DNA of 11,522 nucleotides, taken from Kiritimatiellia bacterium. GTDB lineage: Bacteria > Verrucomicrobiota > Kiritimatiellia > RFP12 > UBA1067. Where the stretch lies: assembly GCA_016302985.1 (NCBI GenBank), contig JAEDMN010000095.1, positions 1-11,522 on the forward strand, given 5' to 3'. Of the stretch, positions 1 to 5,839 are shown piece by piece (position 1 is the stretch's first letter; every line of letters begins with the position of its first letter). The position numbers were made by a program, and so were the translations under genes. The notes under the pieces are model-generated. The model did not search any database. It saw nothing but the letters and a program-made list of their open reading frames with translations, and was not told the origin of the DNA.

Positions 1-9
1 TGCTATACT
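1..9 (+). promoter_or_regulatory. Probable extended -10 promoter for the alpha-galactosidase gene
   Basis: TGC followed by TATACT (hexamer 4-9) matches the extended -10 form TGnTATAAT with one mismatch. The first 60 bases are clearly more A+T-rich than the rest of the window. The expected start of transcription is near 16-18, giving a leader of about 130 nt before the ATG at 148. Any -35 element would lie outside the window. The other transcription units here also begin with an extended -10, which supports the call. Confidence 0.4.
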
Positions 10-147
10 ACCAACCAATCACAAGAAAGTACTTGCCTGACTCTGCTACGCAACGAGTGTTGCGTAGGCTACTGGAAGGCGGGGCCGAATTCTCGGCCGG
101 TGGGACGATGGTCCTCCTCCGCTAGCTTCTTCAGGAACCAACACACC
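10..147 (+). promoter_or_regulatory. Structured 5' leader upstream of the GH27 gene
   Basis: This non-coding stretch contains three consecutive inverted repeats. The first is a perfect 9-bp stem (46-54 with 59-67, loop GAGT). The second is a 6-bp stem (83-88 with 93-98, loop ATTC). The third is a 4-bp stem (103-106 with 111-114). None is followed by a run of T, so they do not look like intrinsic terminators. They could fold in the mRNA leader, or the first could be a DNA operator for a local repressor; the sequence alone cannot separate these. The frame of the GH27 gene is open back to base 1, but the residues encoded there do not look like protein. An AGGA at 133-136 sits 11 nt before the ATG. 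Confidence 0.35.
46..67. repeat. Perfect 9-bp inverted repeat with 4-nt loop
   Basis: CTACGCAAC (46-54) is followed by GAGT and then its exact reverse complement GTTGCGTAG (59-67). It lies about 30 bp downstream of the predicted transcription start of the alpha-galactosidase gene. A position just downstream of the start suits either a roadblock-type operator or an RNA hairpin in the leader. There is no T-run after it. Confidence 0.6.
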
Positions 148-2262
148 ATGCACAAGCTTGTCTTTTCCGCGCTGGCGCTGGGCGCCGGCCTGCTCTCCGC
201 CGACAACCGCATCTGGATCGAGGACCTCGACCGGGCGCTGATGACCTGTGGCTACAAGACGCCGCTCGTTGCGCGCTCCATCGATGGGGGGCTGCTCGCC
301 GTCGGCGGGAAGAACTACGACCACGGCCTCGGCACGCATGCGCCGAGCATGCTGCCCGTGCCGCTGGGCGGGAACGCGCTGCGCTTCCACGCGAAGGTCG
401 GGCTCGACGACGAGATGAAGGACCGCCGGCAGGCATCCGTCGAGTTCAAGGTCTGGGTGGACGGGAAACTGGCCGCTTCGTCCGGCGTGCTGCGCAGGAA
501 CAGGCGTTCGGCGGAGATCGACGTCGCGCTCGAGGGCGCGCAGGTCTGCGTGCTCGAGGTGACGGACGCGGGCGACGGGCAGGACAGCGACCACGCGGAC
601 TGGGCGGACGCGTACTTCGTCTTCAAGGACGGCACGAAGCCCGCCAGGCCGTCCGACCTCACGCGCCAGCTCGGCGTGCTCACGCCCGCCGCGCCCGCGA
701 CGCCGCGCATCAACGGCCCCGACCGCGTCGGCGTCCGTCCCGCGCACCCGATCCTCTACCGCGTCCCGGTCACGGGCGAACGTCCGATGAAGATCACCGT
801 CGCGGGCCTGCCTCCCGGCGCCTACTACGACGCCGACCGCCAGTCCGTCAACGGCCTCGTGGTGAAGCCCGGCGACTATCCGCTTGAAATCTCGGCCGAG
901 AACGCGAAGGGGACGGCGACGCGCACGGTGACGCTCGTCGTCGGCGACCGGATCGCCCTCACCCCGCCGATGGGCTGGAACAGCTGGAACGTCTTCGCCG
1001 GCTCCGTCACCGAGGCCAAGGTCAAGGCCGCGGCGGACGCGATGGTCGCGAGCGGGCTCGCGGACCACGGGTGGTGCTACGTCAACATCGACGACTTCTG
1101 GCAGAACCGCCCGGGCGAGACGAAGGACAAGACCCTGATGGGCGCCGAGCGGAACGCCGACGGCTCGATCAGGCCGAACGCCCGCTTCCCGTCCATGAAG
1201 GGACTTGCCGAGTACGTGCACGGGAAGGGACTACGCATCGGCCTCTACTCCTCGCCCGGACCGACCACCTGCGGCGGCTGCACAGGCAGCTGGATGCACG
1301 AGTTCCAGGACGCGAAGACGTACGCCGACTGGGGCTACGACTACCTCAAGTACGACTGGTGCAGCTACGGCCGCGTTGCGCTGGGAACCGGACTCGACCG
1401 CGCGCGCCTTCCGTACCAGATCATGGGCCAGGCGCTGCGCGCGCAGAACCGGGACATCCTCTTCTCCCTCTGCCAGTACGGCATGGACAACGTGTCGTGC
1501 TGGGGCGAGACGGTCCACGGCAGCTGCTGGCGCACGACGGGCGACATCTTCGACACCTGGGGCAGCGTCTACGACAGCATCCAGAAGCAGGAGAAGCTCT
1601 GGTACTGGTCGAAGCCCGGCGCGTGGAACGATCCGGACATGCTCTGCGTCGGGAAGATGACGTGGAACGGCTTCAAGGGCTCGCGCCTGACGCCGAACGA
1701 GCAGTACACGCACATCTCGCTCTGGTGTCTCGTCGCGGCGCCGCTGATGATCGGCTGCGACATGACGCAGCTGGACGCCTTCACCTATGGCCTGCTCGCG
1801 AACGACGAGGTGATCGCCGTCGACCAGGATCCGCTGGGCGCGGGCGCGGCGAAGATCGCGGTCGACGGCATGGGCGAGGTCTGGGCGCGTCCGCTGGCGG
1901 ATGGTTCCGTCGCGGCCGGCCTGCTGAACGCGAACTTCGTCGAACAGGAGGTCTGCTTCAACCTTGCGTCCGCCGGACTGGAAGGCGCGTGGCGCGTCCG
2001 CGACCTCTGGCGCCAGCGGGACGAAGGCGAATTCACCGGCCTCTACAGGATGTCCGTGCCGGGGCACGCGACGCATCTGATCCGCCTGTGGCCGGCGAAG
2101 GGCGGGCGCCTGCGCCCGGGCCTCGGAGATGTCCGCGAGAACGCATGGCGTCGACAGGTCGAGTCCGTGCGCCCCGTCGAACCCGAGCATCCGAAGACGG
2201 CCGCCGCGCCGTGCGAGCACTGCGCCCGCAAGATGGCGGGCTGGGCGGCGGCCGCGAAGTGA
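148..2262 (+). CDS. Secreted GH27 alpha-galactosidase with N-terminal NPCBM domain
   Basis: This is a predicted exo-alpha-galactosidase of glycoside hydrolase family 27, which hydrolyses terminal alpha-1,6-galactosyl residues with retention. The 704-residue protein starts with a signal peptide (residues 1-18, hydrophobic core LVFSALALGAGLL), so it acts in the periplasm or outside. An NPCBM-type carbohydrate-binding module (about 20-160, with the characteristic GLGTHA at 61-65) and an Ig-like domain (about 190-267) precede the catalytic barrel. The barrel opens with PPMGWNSWN (273-281). D403 in KYDWC is the expected nucleophile and D466 in RTTGDI the expected acid/base. The usual C-terminal beta-sandwich ends near residue 650 and is followed by an unusual 50-residue tail containing CEHC (689-692). 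I chose the ATG at 148 because it begins the signal peptide and has AGGA 11 nt upstream; a GTG at 100 would bury the signal peptide. The catalytic residues are seen in the sequence; the exact substrate is inferred. Confidence 0.93.
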   Translation: MHKLVFSALALGAGLLSADNRIWIEDLDRALMTCGYKTPLVARSIDGGLLAVGGKNYDHGLGTHAPSMLPVPLGGNALRFHAKVGLDDEMKDRRQASVEFKVWVDGKLAASSGVLRRNRRSAEIDVALEGAQVCVLEVTDAGDGQDSDHADWADAYFVFKDGTKPARPSDLTRQLGVLTPAAPATPRINGPDRVGVRPAHPILYRVPVTGERPMKITVAGLPPGAYYDADRQSVNGLVVKPGDYPLEISAENAKGTATRTVTLVVGDRIALTPPMGWNSWNVFAGSVTEAKVKAAADAMVASGLADHGWCYVNIDDFWQNRPGETKDKTLMGAERNADGSIRPNARFPSMKGLAEYVHGKGLRIGLYSSPGPTTCGGCTGSWMHEFQDAKTYADWGYDYLKYDWCSYGRVALGTGLDRARLPYQIMGQALRAQNRDILFSLCQYGMDNVSCWGETVHGSCWRTTGDIFDTWGSVYDSIQKQEKLWYWSKPGAWNDPDMLCVGKMTWNGFKGSRLTPNEQYTHISLWCLVAAPLMIGCDMTQLDAFTYGLLANDEVIAVDQDPLGAGAAKIAVDGMGEVWARPLADGSVAAGLLNANFVEQEVCFNLASAGLEGAWRVRDLWRQRDEGEFTGLYRMSVPGHATHLIRLWPAKGGRLRPGLGDVRENAWRRQVESVRPVEPEHPKTAAAPCEHCARKMAGWAAAAK

Positions 2263-2269
2263 CGCGTCA
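2260..2269. repeat. 10-bp palindrome carrying both convergent stop codons
   Basis: TGACGCGTCA is a perfect palindrome. Its left end is the TGA stop of the GH27 gene and its right end, read on the minus strand, is the TGA stop of the methyltransferase gene. Only 4 bp separate the two stops, so there is no room for an intrinsic terminator between the genes, and each transcript probably runs into the other gene. Confidence 0.85.
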
Positions 2270-3478
2270 GTCCATCGCGCGCAGGACGAGTCCCTTGAGG
2301 TAGAGCCCCTCGGGAAAGGACAGCGCGACGGGGTGGTCGACCGCGGCCTGGCGCGTGCGGGCGAGCATCTGGAAGTCGCGGTGCGCGTCGAAGGCGGCTT
2401 CGGCGCAGACCTTGTCGAAGAGGTCCGTCGTCATGGCGCCGGAGCACGAGAACGTGGCGAGCACGCCGCGGGGCTTCAGCAGCTTCATCGCGAGCAGGTT
2501 GATGTCCTTGTACCCGCGCGAGGCGCGCATGAGGCCGGCCTTGGTGTCCGCGAACTTCGGCGGGTCGAGCACGATGAGGTCGAACGTGCGGGCCTGGTCG
2601 CGGTAGAGGCGGAGCTGCTTGAAGACGTCCGCCTCGACGAAGTCGCAGGCGGTACCCGTGCAGCCTGTCAGCTCGGTGTTCCGCTTTGCGAGCGCGAGGG
2701 CGTCCGCGGAGACGTCGAGGTGGGTGACGGACCTGGCGCCCGCCGCGCACGCGGCGAGGCCGAAGCCGCCCGTGTAGGAGAAGCAGTTGAGCACGTCGGC
2801 GCCCTGCGCGAAGGACCCGACGGCCGCGCGCGCGTCGCGCTGGTCCAGGTAGAAGCCTGTCTTGTGTCCCTTGCGCACGTCGACGAGGTACCGGATCGCG
2901 CCCTCGTGGATCTCGATGAATTCGGGCGGTTCCTCGCCGGCGAGGGGGCCGACGACGCAGTCCCGTTCGAAGACGAGGCCCTCGCGGGCGCGCGCGTCGA
3001 CGTCGCTGCGGTTGAAGACGCCGCGGCAGCCGGGGACGTGCTTCATCAGCGCATCGACGAGGGCCTGTTTCCAGTACTCGGCGCCCGCGCTGGCGAGCTG
3101 CACGACGACGAAGCCGTCGTAGAAGTCCGCGGTGACGCCGGGGAGGCCGTCGTTCTCGGCGTTGACGACGCGGAAGGCGTTCGTCGGCGAAGCGGGGGCG
3201 AGGAAGGTGGCACGGCGCGCGACGGCGGCGGCGACCAGGTTCGAGATGCGGTCCGCGTCCACCGGGACGCGCGGGTCGAAGGAGAGCATCCGCACGCGGA
3301 TCTGGCTTTGCGGGGAATAGGAGCCGTAGCCGAGGCGGTCGCCGCGGGCGCTGCACACCTCGACGGTTTCGCCGATGGACGGCTGTCCGTCGACGTCGCG
3401 GATGGCCCCGGAGAAGATCCAGGGATGGTGGTGGAGGGTGGCGTAGTCGCGCTTGGCGTTGAGGGTGACTTTGTACAT
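2267..3478 (-). CDS. rlmI: RlmI-type class I SAM-dependent rRNA methyltransferase
   Basis: This predicted 23S rRNA (cytosine-5-)-methyltransferase of the RlmI/RlmK-like COG1092 family is 403 residues long, typical for the family. An N-terminal PUA-like RNA-binding domain (about 1-75) contains the family hallmark HPWIFSGAI (18-26). The Rossmann methyltransferase fold follows a central linker domain. It shows the signature GHKTGFYLDQR (204-214), the SAM-binding motif NCFSYTGGFG (231-240), motif IV LDPPKF (304-309) and SCS (344-346), whose cysteine fits the m5C catalytic residue. The frame is open upstream to 3658, but that part does not resemble protein. I place the start at the ATG ending at 3478, where the PUA domain begins. 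No Shine-Dalgarno precedes this ATG, and the -10 element lies only 10 nt upstream, which suggests a leaderless or nearly leaderless mRNA. The gene is divergent from the KDPG aldolase gene and convergent with the GH27 gene. The family is clear; the exact target base is by analogy with E. coli RlmI. Confidence 0.9.
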   Translation of the reverse strand: MYKVTLNAKRDYATLHHHPWIFSGAIRDVDGQPSIGETVEVCSARGDRLGYGSYSPQSQIRVRMLSFDPRVPVDADRISNLVAAAVARRATFLAPASPTNAFRVVNAENDGLPGVTADFYDGFVVVQLASAGAEYWKQALVDALMKHVPGCRGVFNRSDVDARAREGLVFERDCVVGPLAGEEPPEFIEIHEGAIRYLVDVRKGHKTGFYLDQRDARAAVGSFAQGADVLNCFSYTGGFGLAACAAGARSVTHLDVSADALALAKRNTELTGCTGTACDFVEADVFKQLRLYRDQARTFDLIVLDPPKFADTKAGLMRASRGYKDINLLAMKLLKPRGVLATFSCSGAMTTDLFDKVCAEAAFDAHRDFQMLARTRQAAVDHPVALSFPEGLYLKGLVLRAMD

Positions 3479-3488
3479 GACGGCGGAT

Positions 3489-3497
3489 ATTCTACCA
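3489..3497 (-). promoter_or_regulatory. Extended -10 promoter for the rRNA methyltransferase gene
   Basis: Read on the minus strand, this is TGG followed by TAGAAT (hexamer 3489-3494), then ATCCGC. No -35-like hexamer is visible at the expected distance, which fits an extended -10 promoter. Transcription should start near 3481-3482, only 3-4 nt before the ATG. Confidence 0.55.
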
Positions 3498-3538
3498 TAA
3501 ACCCGCGGGGTCGCCTCCGTCCCGTCCCGCATGCAATG

Positions 3539-3547
3539 TGGTATAAT
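3539..3547 (+). promoter_or_regulatory. Extended -10 promoter for the KDPG aldolase operon
   Basis: TGG followed by a consensus TATAAT (3542-3547), then ATCCGC. This is the best -10 in the window and stands out against the G+C-rich background. No TTGACA-like -35 is visible near 3519-3524. The predicted start at about 3554 leaves a leader of roughly 22 nt containing AAGGA (3563-3567), 8 nt before the ATG at 3576. It probably drives the five genes through 7398. Confidence 0.65.
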
Positions 3548-3575
3548 ATCCGCGCTGAAAACAAGGAAACAGGAC

Positions 3576-4226
3576 ATGCGACAGGAAATCATCGACTGGG
3601 TTCTCGCGAGCCGCATCGTCGCGATCATCCGCGGCTTCGACCCCGAAGTCTGCCTCAAGCTCGCGGACGCCTATTACGAAGGCGGCATCCGCATGGTCGA
3701 GGTGACGTTCCCCCAGGCGCATCCGGAGGACTTCCACAAGACGGCCGAGGCGATCAAGGCCATCTCCGACCGCTTCGCCGGCAAGGTGCAGGTGGGCGCC
3801 GGAACGGTGCTCACGCGCGAACAGCTGCTGATGGCCCGCGACGCGGGATCGAAGTACATGATCACGCCCGGCGTGAACACGGCGCTCATCCGCGAAGCCC
3901 GTGAGATGGGGCTCGTGACGATGCCCGGCGCGATGACGCCGACGGAGGCCGTGACGGCGCACGAGGCGGGCGCGGACTTCGTGAAGATCTTCCCCGCGGG
4001 CGCACTGGGCGCCAAGTACGTGAAGGACATCCGCGCGCCGCTCGCGCACATCCGCTTCCTCGCGGTCGGCGGGGTCGGTCCCGCGAACGTGGCCGACTTC
4101 ATGAAGGCCGGCTGCGTCGGCGCCGGCGTGGGCGGGGAGCTCACGAACAGGGAGTACATCGCGGCGGGCGCCTGGGACCGCATCGCCGCGGCCGCGCGGA
4201 CGCTCATGGAGAACGCCCGCGTCTAG
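3576..4226 (+). CDS. eda: 2-dehydro-3-deoxyphosphogluconate (KDPG) aldolase
   Basis: This predicted class I aldolase cleaves KDPG to pyruvate and glyceraldehyde-3-phosphate, the last step of the Entner-Doudoroff pathway and of uronate catabolism. The 216-residue product is the usual length for the family and forms a single TIM barrel. K137 in FVKIFPAG is the expected Schiff-base lysine and E42 in VEVTF the expected general acid/base. GAGTVL (74-79), ITPG (96-99) and the C-terminal AVGGVGPAN phosphate-binding loop are also present. I place the start at the ATG at 3576, which has AAGGA 8 nt upstream and a consensus promoter ahead of it; the frame continues upstream into the promoter region and is not coding there. 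It is the first gene of the run, 41 nt before the KDG kinase gene, and this pairing makes KDPG the likely substrate. A 2-keto-4-hydroxyglutarate aldolase side activity is possible, as in E. coli Eda. Confidence 0.93.
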   Translation: MRQEIIDWVLASRIVAIIRGFDPEVCLKLADAYYEGGIRMVEVTFPQAHPEDFHKTAEAIKAISDRFAGKVQVGAGTVLTREQLLMARDAGSKYMITPGVNTALIREAREMGLVTMPGAMTPTEAVTAHEAGADFVKIFPAGALGAKYVKDIRAPLAHIRFLAVGGVGPANVADFMKAGCVGAGVGGELTNREYIAAGAWDRIAAAARTLMENARV

Positions 4227-4267
4227 TCAAGTCCCGCATCCCCGCTGATTTACCGAAAGGCTTCAAG

Positions 4268-5287
4268 ATGAAGATTGTCTGCTTCGGCGAAATCATGATG
4301 CGCCTGAACCCGGAAGGGTACCTGCGCTTCGTCCAGGCCGAGAAGTTCGAGGCGTCCTACGCGGGCGGCGAGGCCAACGTCGCGGTCTCGCTCGCGAACT
4401 ACGGACTCGACGCGAGCTACGTGACGAAGCTGCCGGACAACGACCTCGGCCGCTGCGCGCGCAACGCGGTGCGCCACTTCGGCGTCGACACGCGCGACAT
4501 CGTCTGGGGCGGCCCCCGCCTCGGCATCTACTTCGTCGAGAAGGGCGCCTCGCAGCGCGCCTCCAAGGTCGTCTACGACCGCGCCGGCTCCTCGATCGCG
4601 CTCGCGCGGCGCGAGGACTTCGACTGGGACCGCATTCTCGACGGCGCGGACTGGTTCCACTTCACCGGCATCACCCCGGCCCTCGGCGGCGAGTGCCCCG
4701 AAATCTGCCTCGACGCGCTCAAGGCGTGCAAGGCGAAGGGCGTCACGGTGAGCTGCGACCTCAACTACCGCGGCAAGCTCTGGACGCGCGGGCAGGCCGG
4801 CGAGACGATGGCGAAGCTCGTGCCGTACGTCGACGTGTGCATCGCCAACGAGGCGGACGCGGCGGACGTCTTCGGCATCCGCGCCGAGGGCACGGACGTC
4901 GACTCCGGCAAGCTGAACAAGGACGGCTACGTCTCCGTGGCGAAGCAGCTCGCGGACCGCTTTGGATGCAGGAAGGTCGCGATCACGCTGCGCACGTCGC
5001 TCTCCGCGACGGACAACCTCTGGAGCGGCATGCTGTGGACGCCTGAAGGCGCCTGCTTCGCGCCCGAATACAAGGTCCACATCGTGGACCGCGTCGGCGG
5101 TGGCGACTCCTTCGGCGGCGGTCTCATCTACGCGCTCGCGAGCGGGTACGGGACGCAGGACGCGATCGACTTCGCGGTCGCGGCCTCCTGCCTCAAGCAC
5201 GCCATCGAGCACGACTTCAACCTCGTGAGCGTCGCCGAAGTCAAGTCCCTCGCGGCCGGCAACGCCTCGGGCCGCGTCCAGCGCTAG
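4268..5287 (+). CDS. kdgK: 2-dehydro-3-deoxygluconokinase (PfkB family)
   Basis: This predicted cytoplasmic sugar kinase phosphorylates 2-keto-3-deoxygluconate (KDG) at the 6-position with ATP, feeding the aldolase encoded just upstream. The 339-residue protein is a complete PfkB/ribokinase fold. It begins MKIVCFGEIMMRLNP and has the sugar-binding AGGEANVAV (32-40), the DLNYRGKLW block (164-172) usual in KDG kinases, and the C-terminal PfkB signature around DRVGGGDSFGGG (274-285), in which D280 is the catalytic base. The ATG at 4268 is preceded by AAAGG (4256-4260) with 7-nt spacing. The gap of 41 nt to the aldolase gene and 11 nt to the next gene supports one operon. KDG specificity is inferred from the DLNYR block and the Eda partner; a related 2-keto sugar acid or fructose cannot be excluded from sequence alone. 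Confidence 0.9.
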   Translation: MKIVCFGEIMMRLNPEGYLRFVQAEKFEASYAGGEANVAVSLANYGLDASYVTKLPDNDLGRCARNAVRHFGVDTRDIVWGGPRLGIYFVEKGASQRASKVVYDRAGSSIALARREDFDWDRILDGADWFHFTGITPALGGECPEICLDALKACKAKGVTVSCDLNYRGKLWTRGQAGETMAKLVPYVDVCIANEADAADVFGIRAEGTDVDSGKLNKDGYVSVAKQLADRFGCRKVAITLRTSLSATDNLWSGMLWTPEGACFAPEYKVHIVDRVGGGDSFGGGLIYALASGYGTQDAIDFAVAASCLKHAIEHDFNLVSVAEVKSLAAGNASGRVQR

Positions 5288-5298
5288 GTCGGACCGAA

Positions 5299-5814
5299 AT
5301 GGCGTGCGACGAACAGAAAGCCTCCTCCGCGGTCGTCCTCCGCAGCGCGACGCTGCATGACGCGGAGAAGATCCACGCGCTCATCCACCTGCACAAGAAC
5401 GAGCTCGTGCCGCGCCCGATGGGCAACATCGTCGAGAACATCGACCGGTTCCTCATCGCGGACTGCGGGGGCGAGATCGCGGGCTGCGCCTGCTTCCAGG
5501 TCTGGCCCGAGATCGGAGACCCGCTCAAGGCGACGGTCGAGATCCAGAGCGTCTCCGTGCGCGCGCCGTTCCGCCGCCGCGGCATCGGGGCGATGCTGGT
5601 GAAGGGGGTCATCGCGCGCGTCCGTCCGTTCTGTCCGGCCGAGGTGATGGTGCTCACCCTCACGCCGGAATTCTTCTCGACGCTCGGGTTCGCCGAGATC
5701 CCGAAGTCGCACATCATGCACAAGCTCTATTCCGGCTGCATCAACTGCACCCGCCACGCCGATCCCTTCACCTGTCCGGAAAAGGCGATGGCGCTCCCGC
5801 TTTCCCGCGCTTAA
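5299..5814 (+). CDS. GNAT N-acetyltransferase, probably short ArgA-like N-acetylglutamate synthase
   Basis: This 171-residue GNAT-fold enzyme is predicted to transfer acetyl from acetyl-CoA to an amine. The acetyl-CoA pyrophosphate loop is visible as RRRGIG (92-97), after the beta-4 strand VEIQSVSV. The C-terminal part resembles the stand-alone short ArgA-type enzymes that make N-acetylglutamate for arginine synthesis: FFSTLGF (126-131 region), then IPKSHIMHKLY, then a cysteine cluster with C147, C150 and C159. No amino-acid-kinase domain is attached, unlike classical ArgA, which fits the short form. The start follows the KDG kinase stop by 11 nt, with a weak GGA 5 nt upstream, so translation may be coupled. 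The GNAT fold is certain. The ArgA-like role rests on the C-terminal pattern and is an inference, since neighbouring genes are not arginine genes. Confidence 0.75.
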   Translation: MACDEQKASSAVVLRSATLHDAEKIHALIHLHKNELVPRPMGNIVENIDRFLIADCGGEIAGCACFQVWPEIGDPLKATVEIQSVSVRAPFRRRGIGAMLVKGVIARVRPFCPAEVMVLTLTPEFFSTLGFAEIPKSHIMHKLYSGCINCTRHADPFTCPEKAMALPLSRA

Positions 5815-5839
5815 ACGACTACCAAGGAAACCTGTGAAC

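Larger units (their letters stand above)
3483..3553. repeat. Near-perfect inverted repeat formed by two divergent promoters
   Basis: The 15-base arms at 3483-3497 and 3539-3553 are reverse complements with a single mismatch (14 of 15), separated by 41 bp. Each arm is the extended -10 plus discriminator of one of the two divergent genes. The 41-bp centre holds the palindromes CCCGCGGG (3502-3509) and GCATGC (3529-3534). Upstream contacts of the two polymerases would overlap here, so the promoters may compete or share a regulator. Confidence 0.65.

Noticed and set aside
108..125. A five-codon mini-ORF (MVLLR) in the GH27 leader
   Set aside because: It has no convincing ribosome-binding site at the right distance, and an ATG followed by a few codons is expected by chance.
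1..147. Upstream extension of the GH27 reading frame to the window edge, including a GTG at 100
   Set aside because: The frame has no stop, but the encoded residues do not look like protein, and a standard signal peptide begins at the ATG at 148.
46..1221. A 391-codon minus-strand open frame opposite the 5' half of the GH27 gene
   Set aside because: It lies antisense to a gene with clear catalytic motifs, and its composition (Arg, Val, Ala, Asp, His) is typical of a shadow frame.
3479..3658. A 60-residue N-terminal extension of the methyltransferase
   Set aside because: It would run through both divergent promoters. The family's PUA domain starts exactly at the ATG ending at 3478.
2129..3904. 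A 591-codon plus-strand open frame across the methyltransferase gene
   Set aside because: It overlaps three real genes, has no domain signature, and is the codon mirror of the RlmI-type gene on the other strand.
5072..5127. Degenerate PfkB signature GGGDSFGGG instead of GAGDAF in the KDG kinase
   Set aside because: The catalytic Asp is present and the GGGDS form occurs in other KDG kinases, so it is a normal variant and not a damaged active site.
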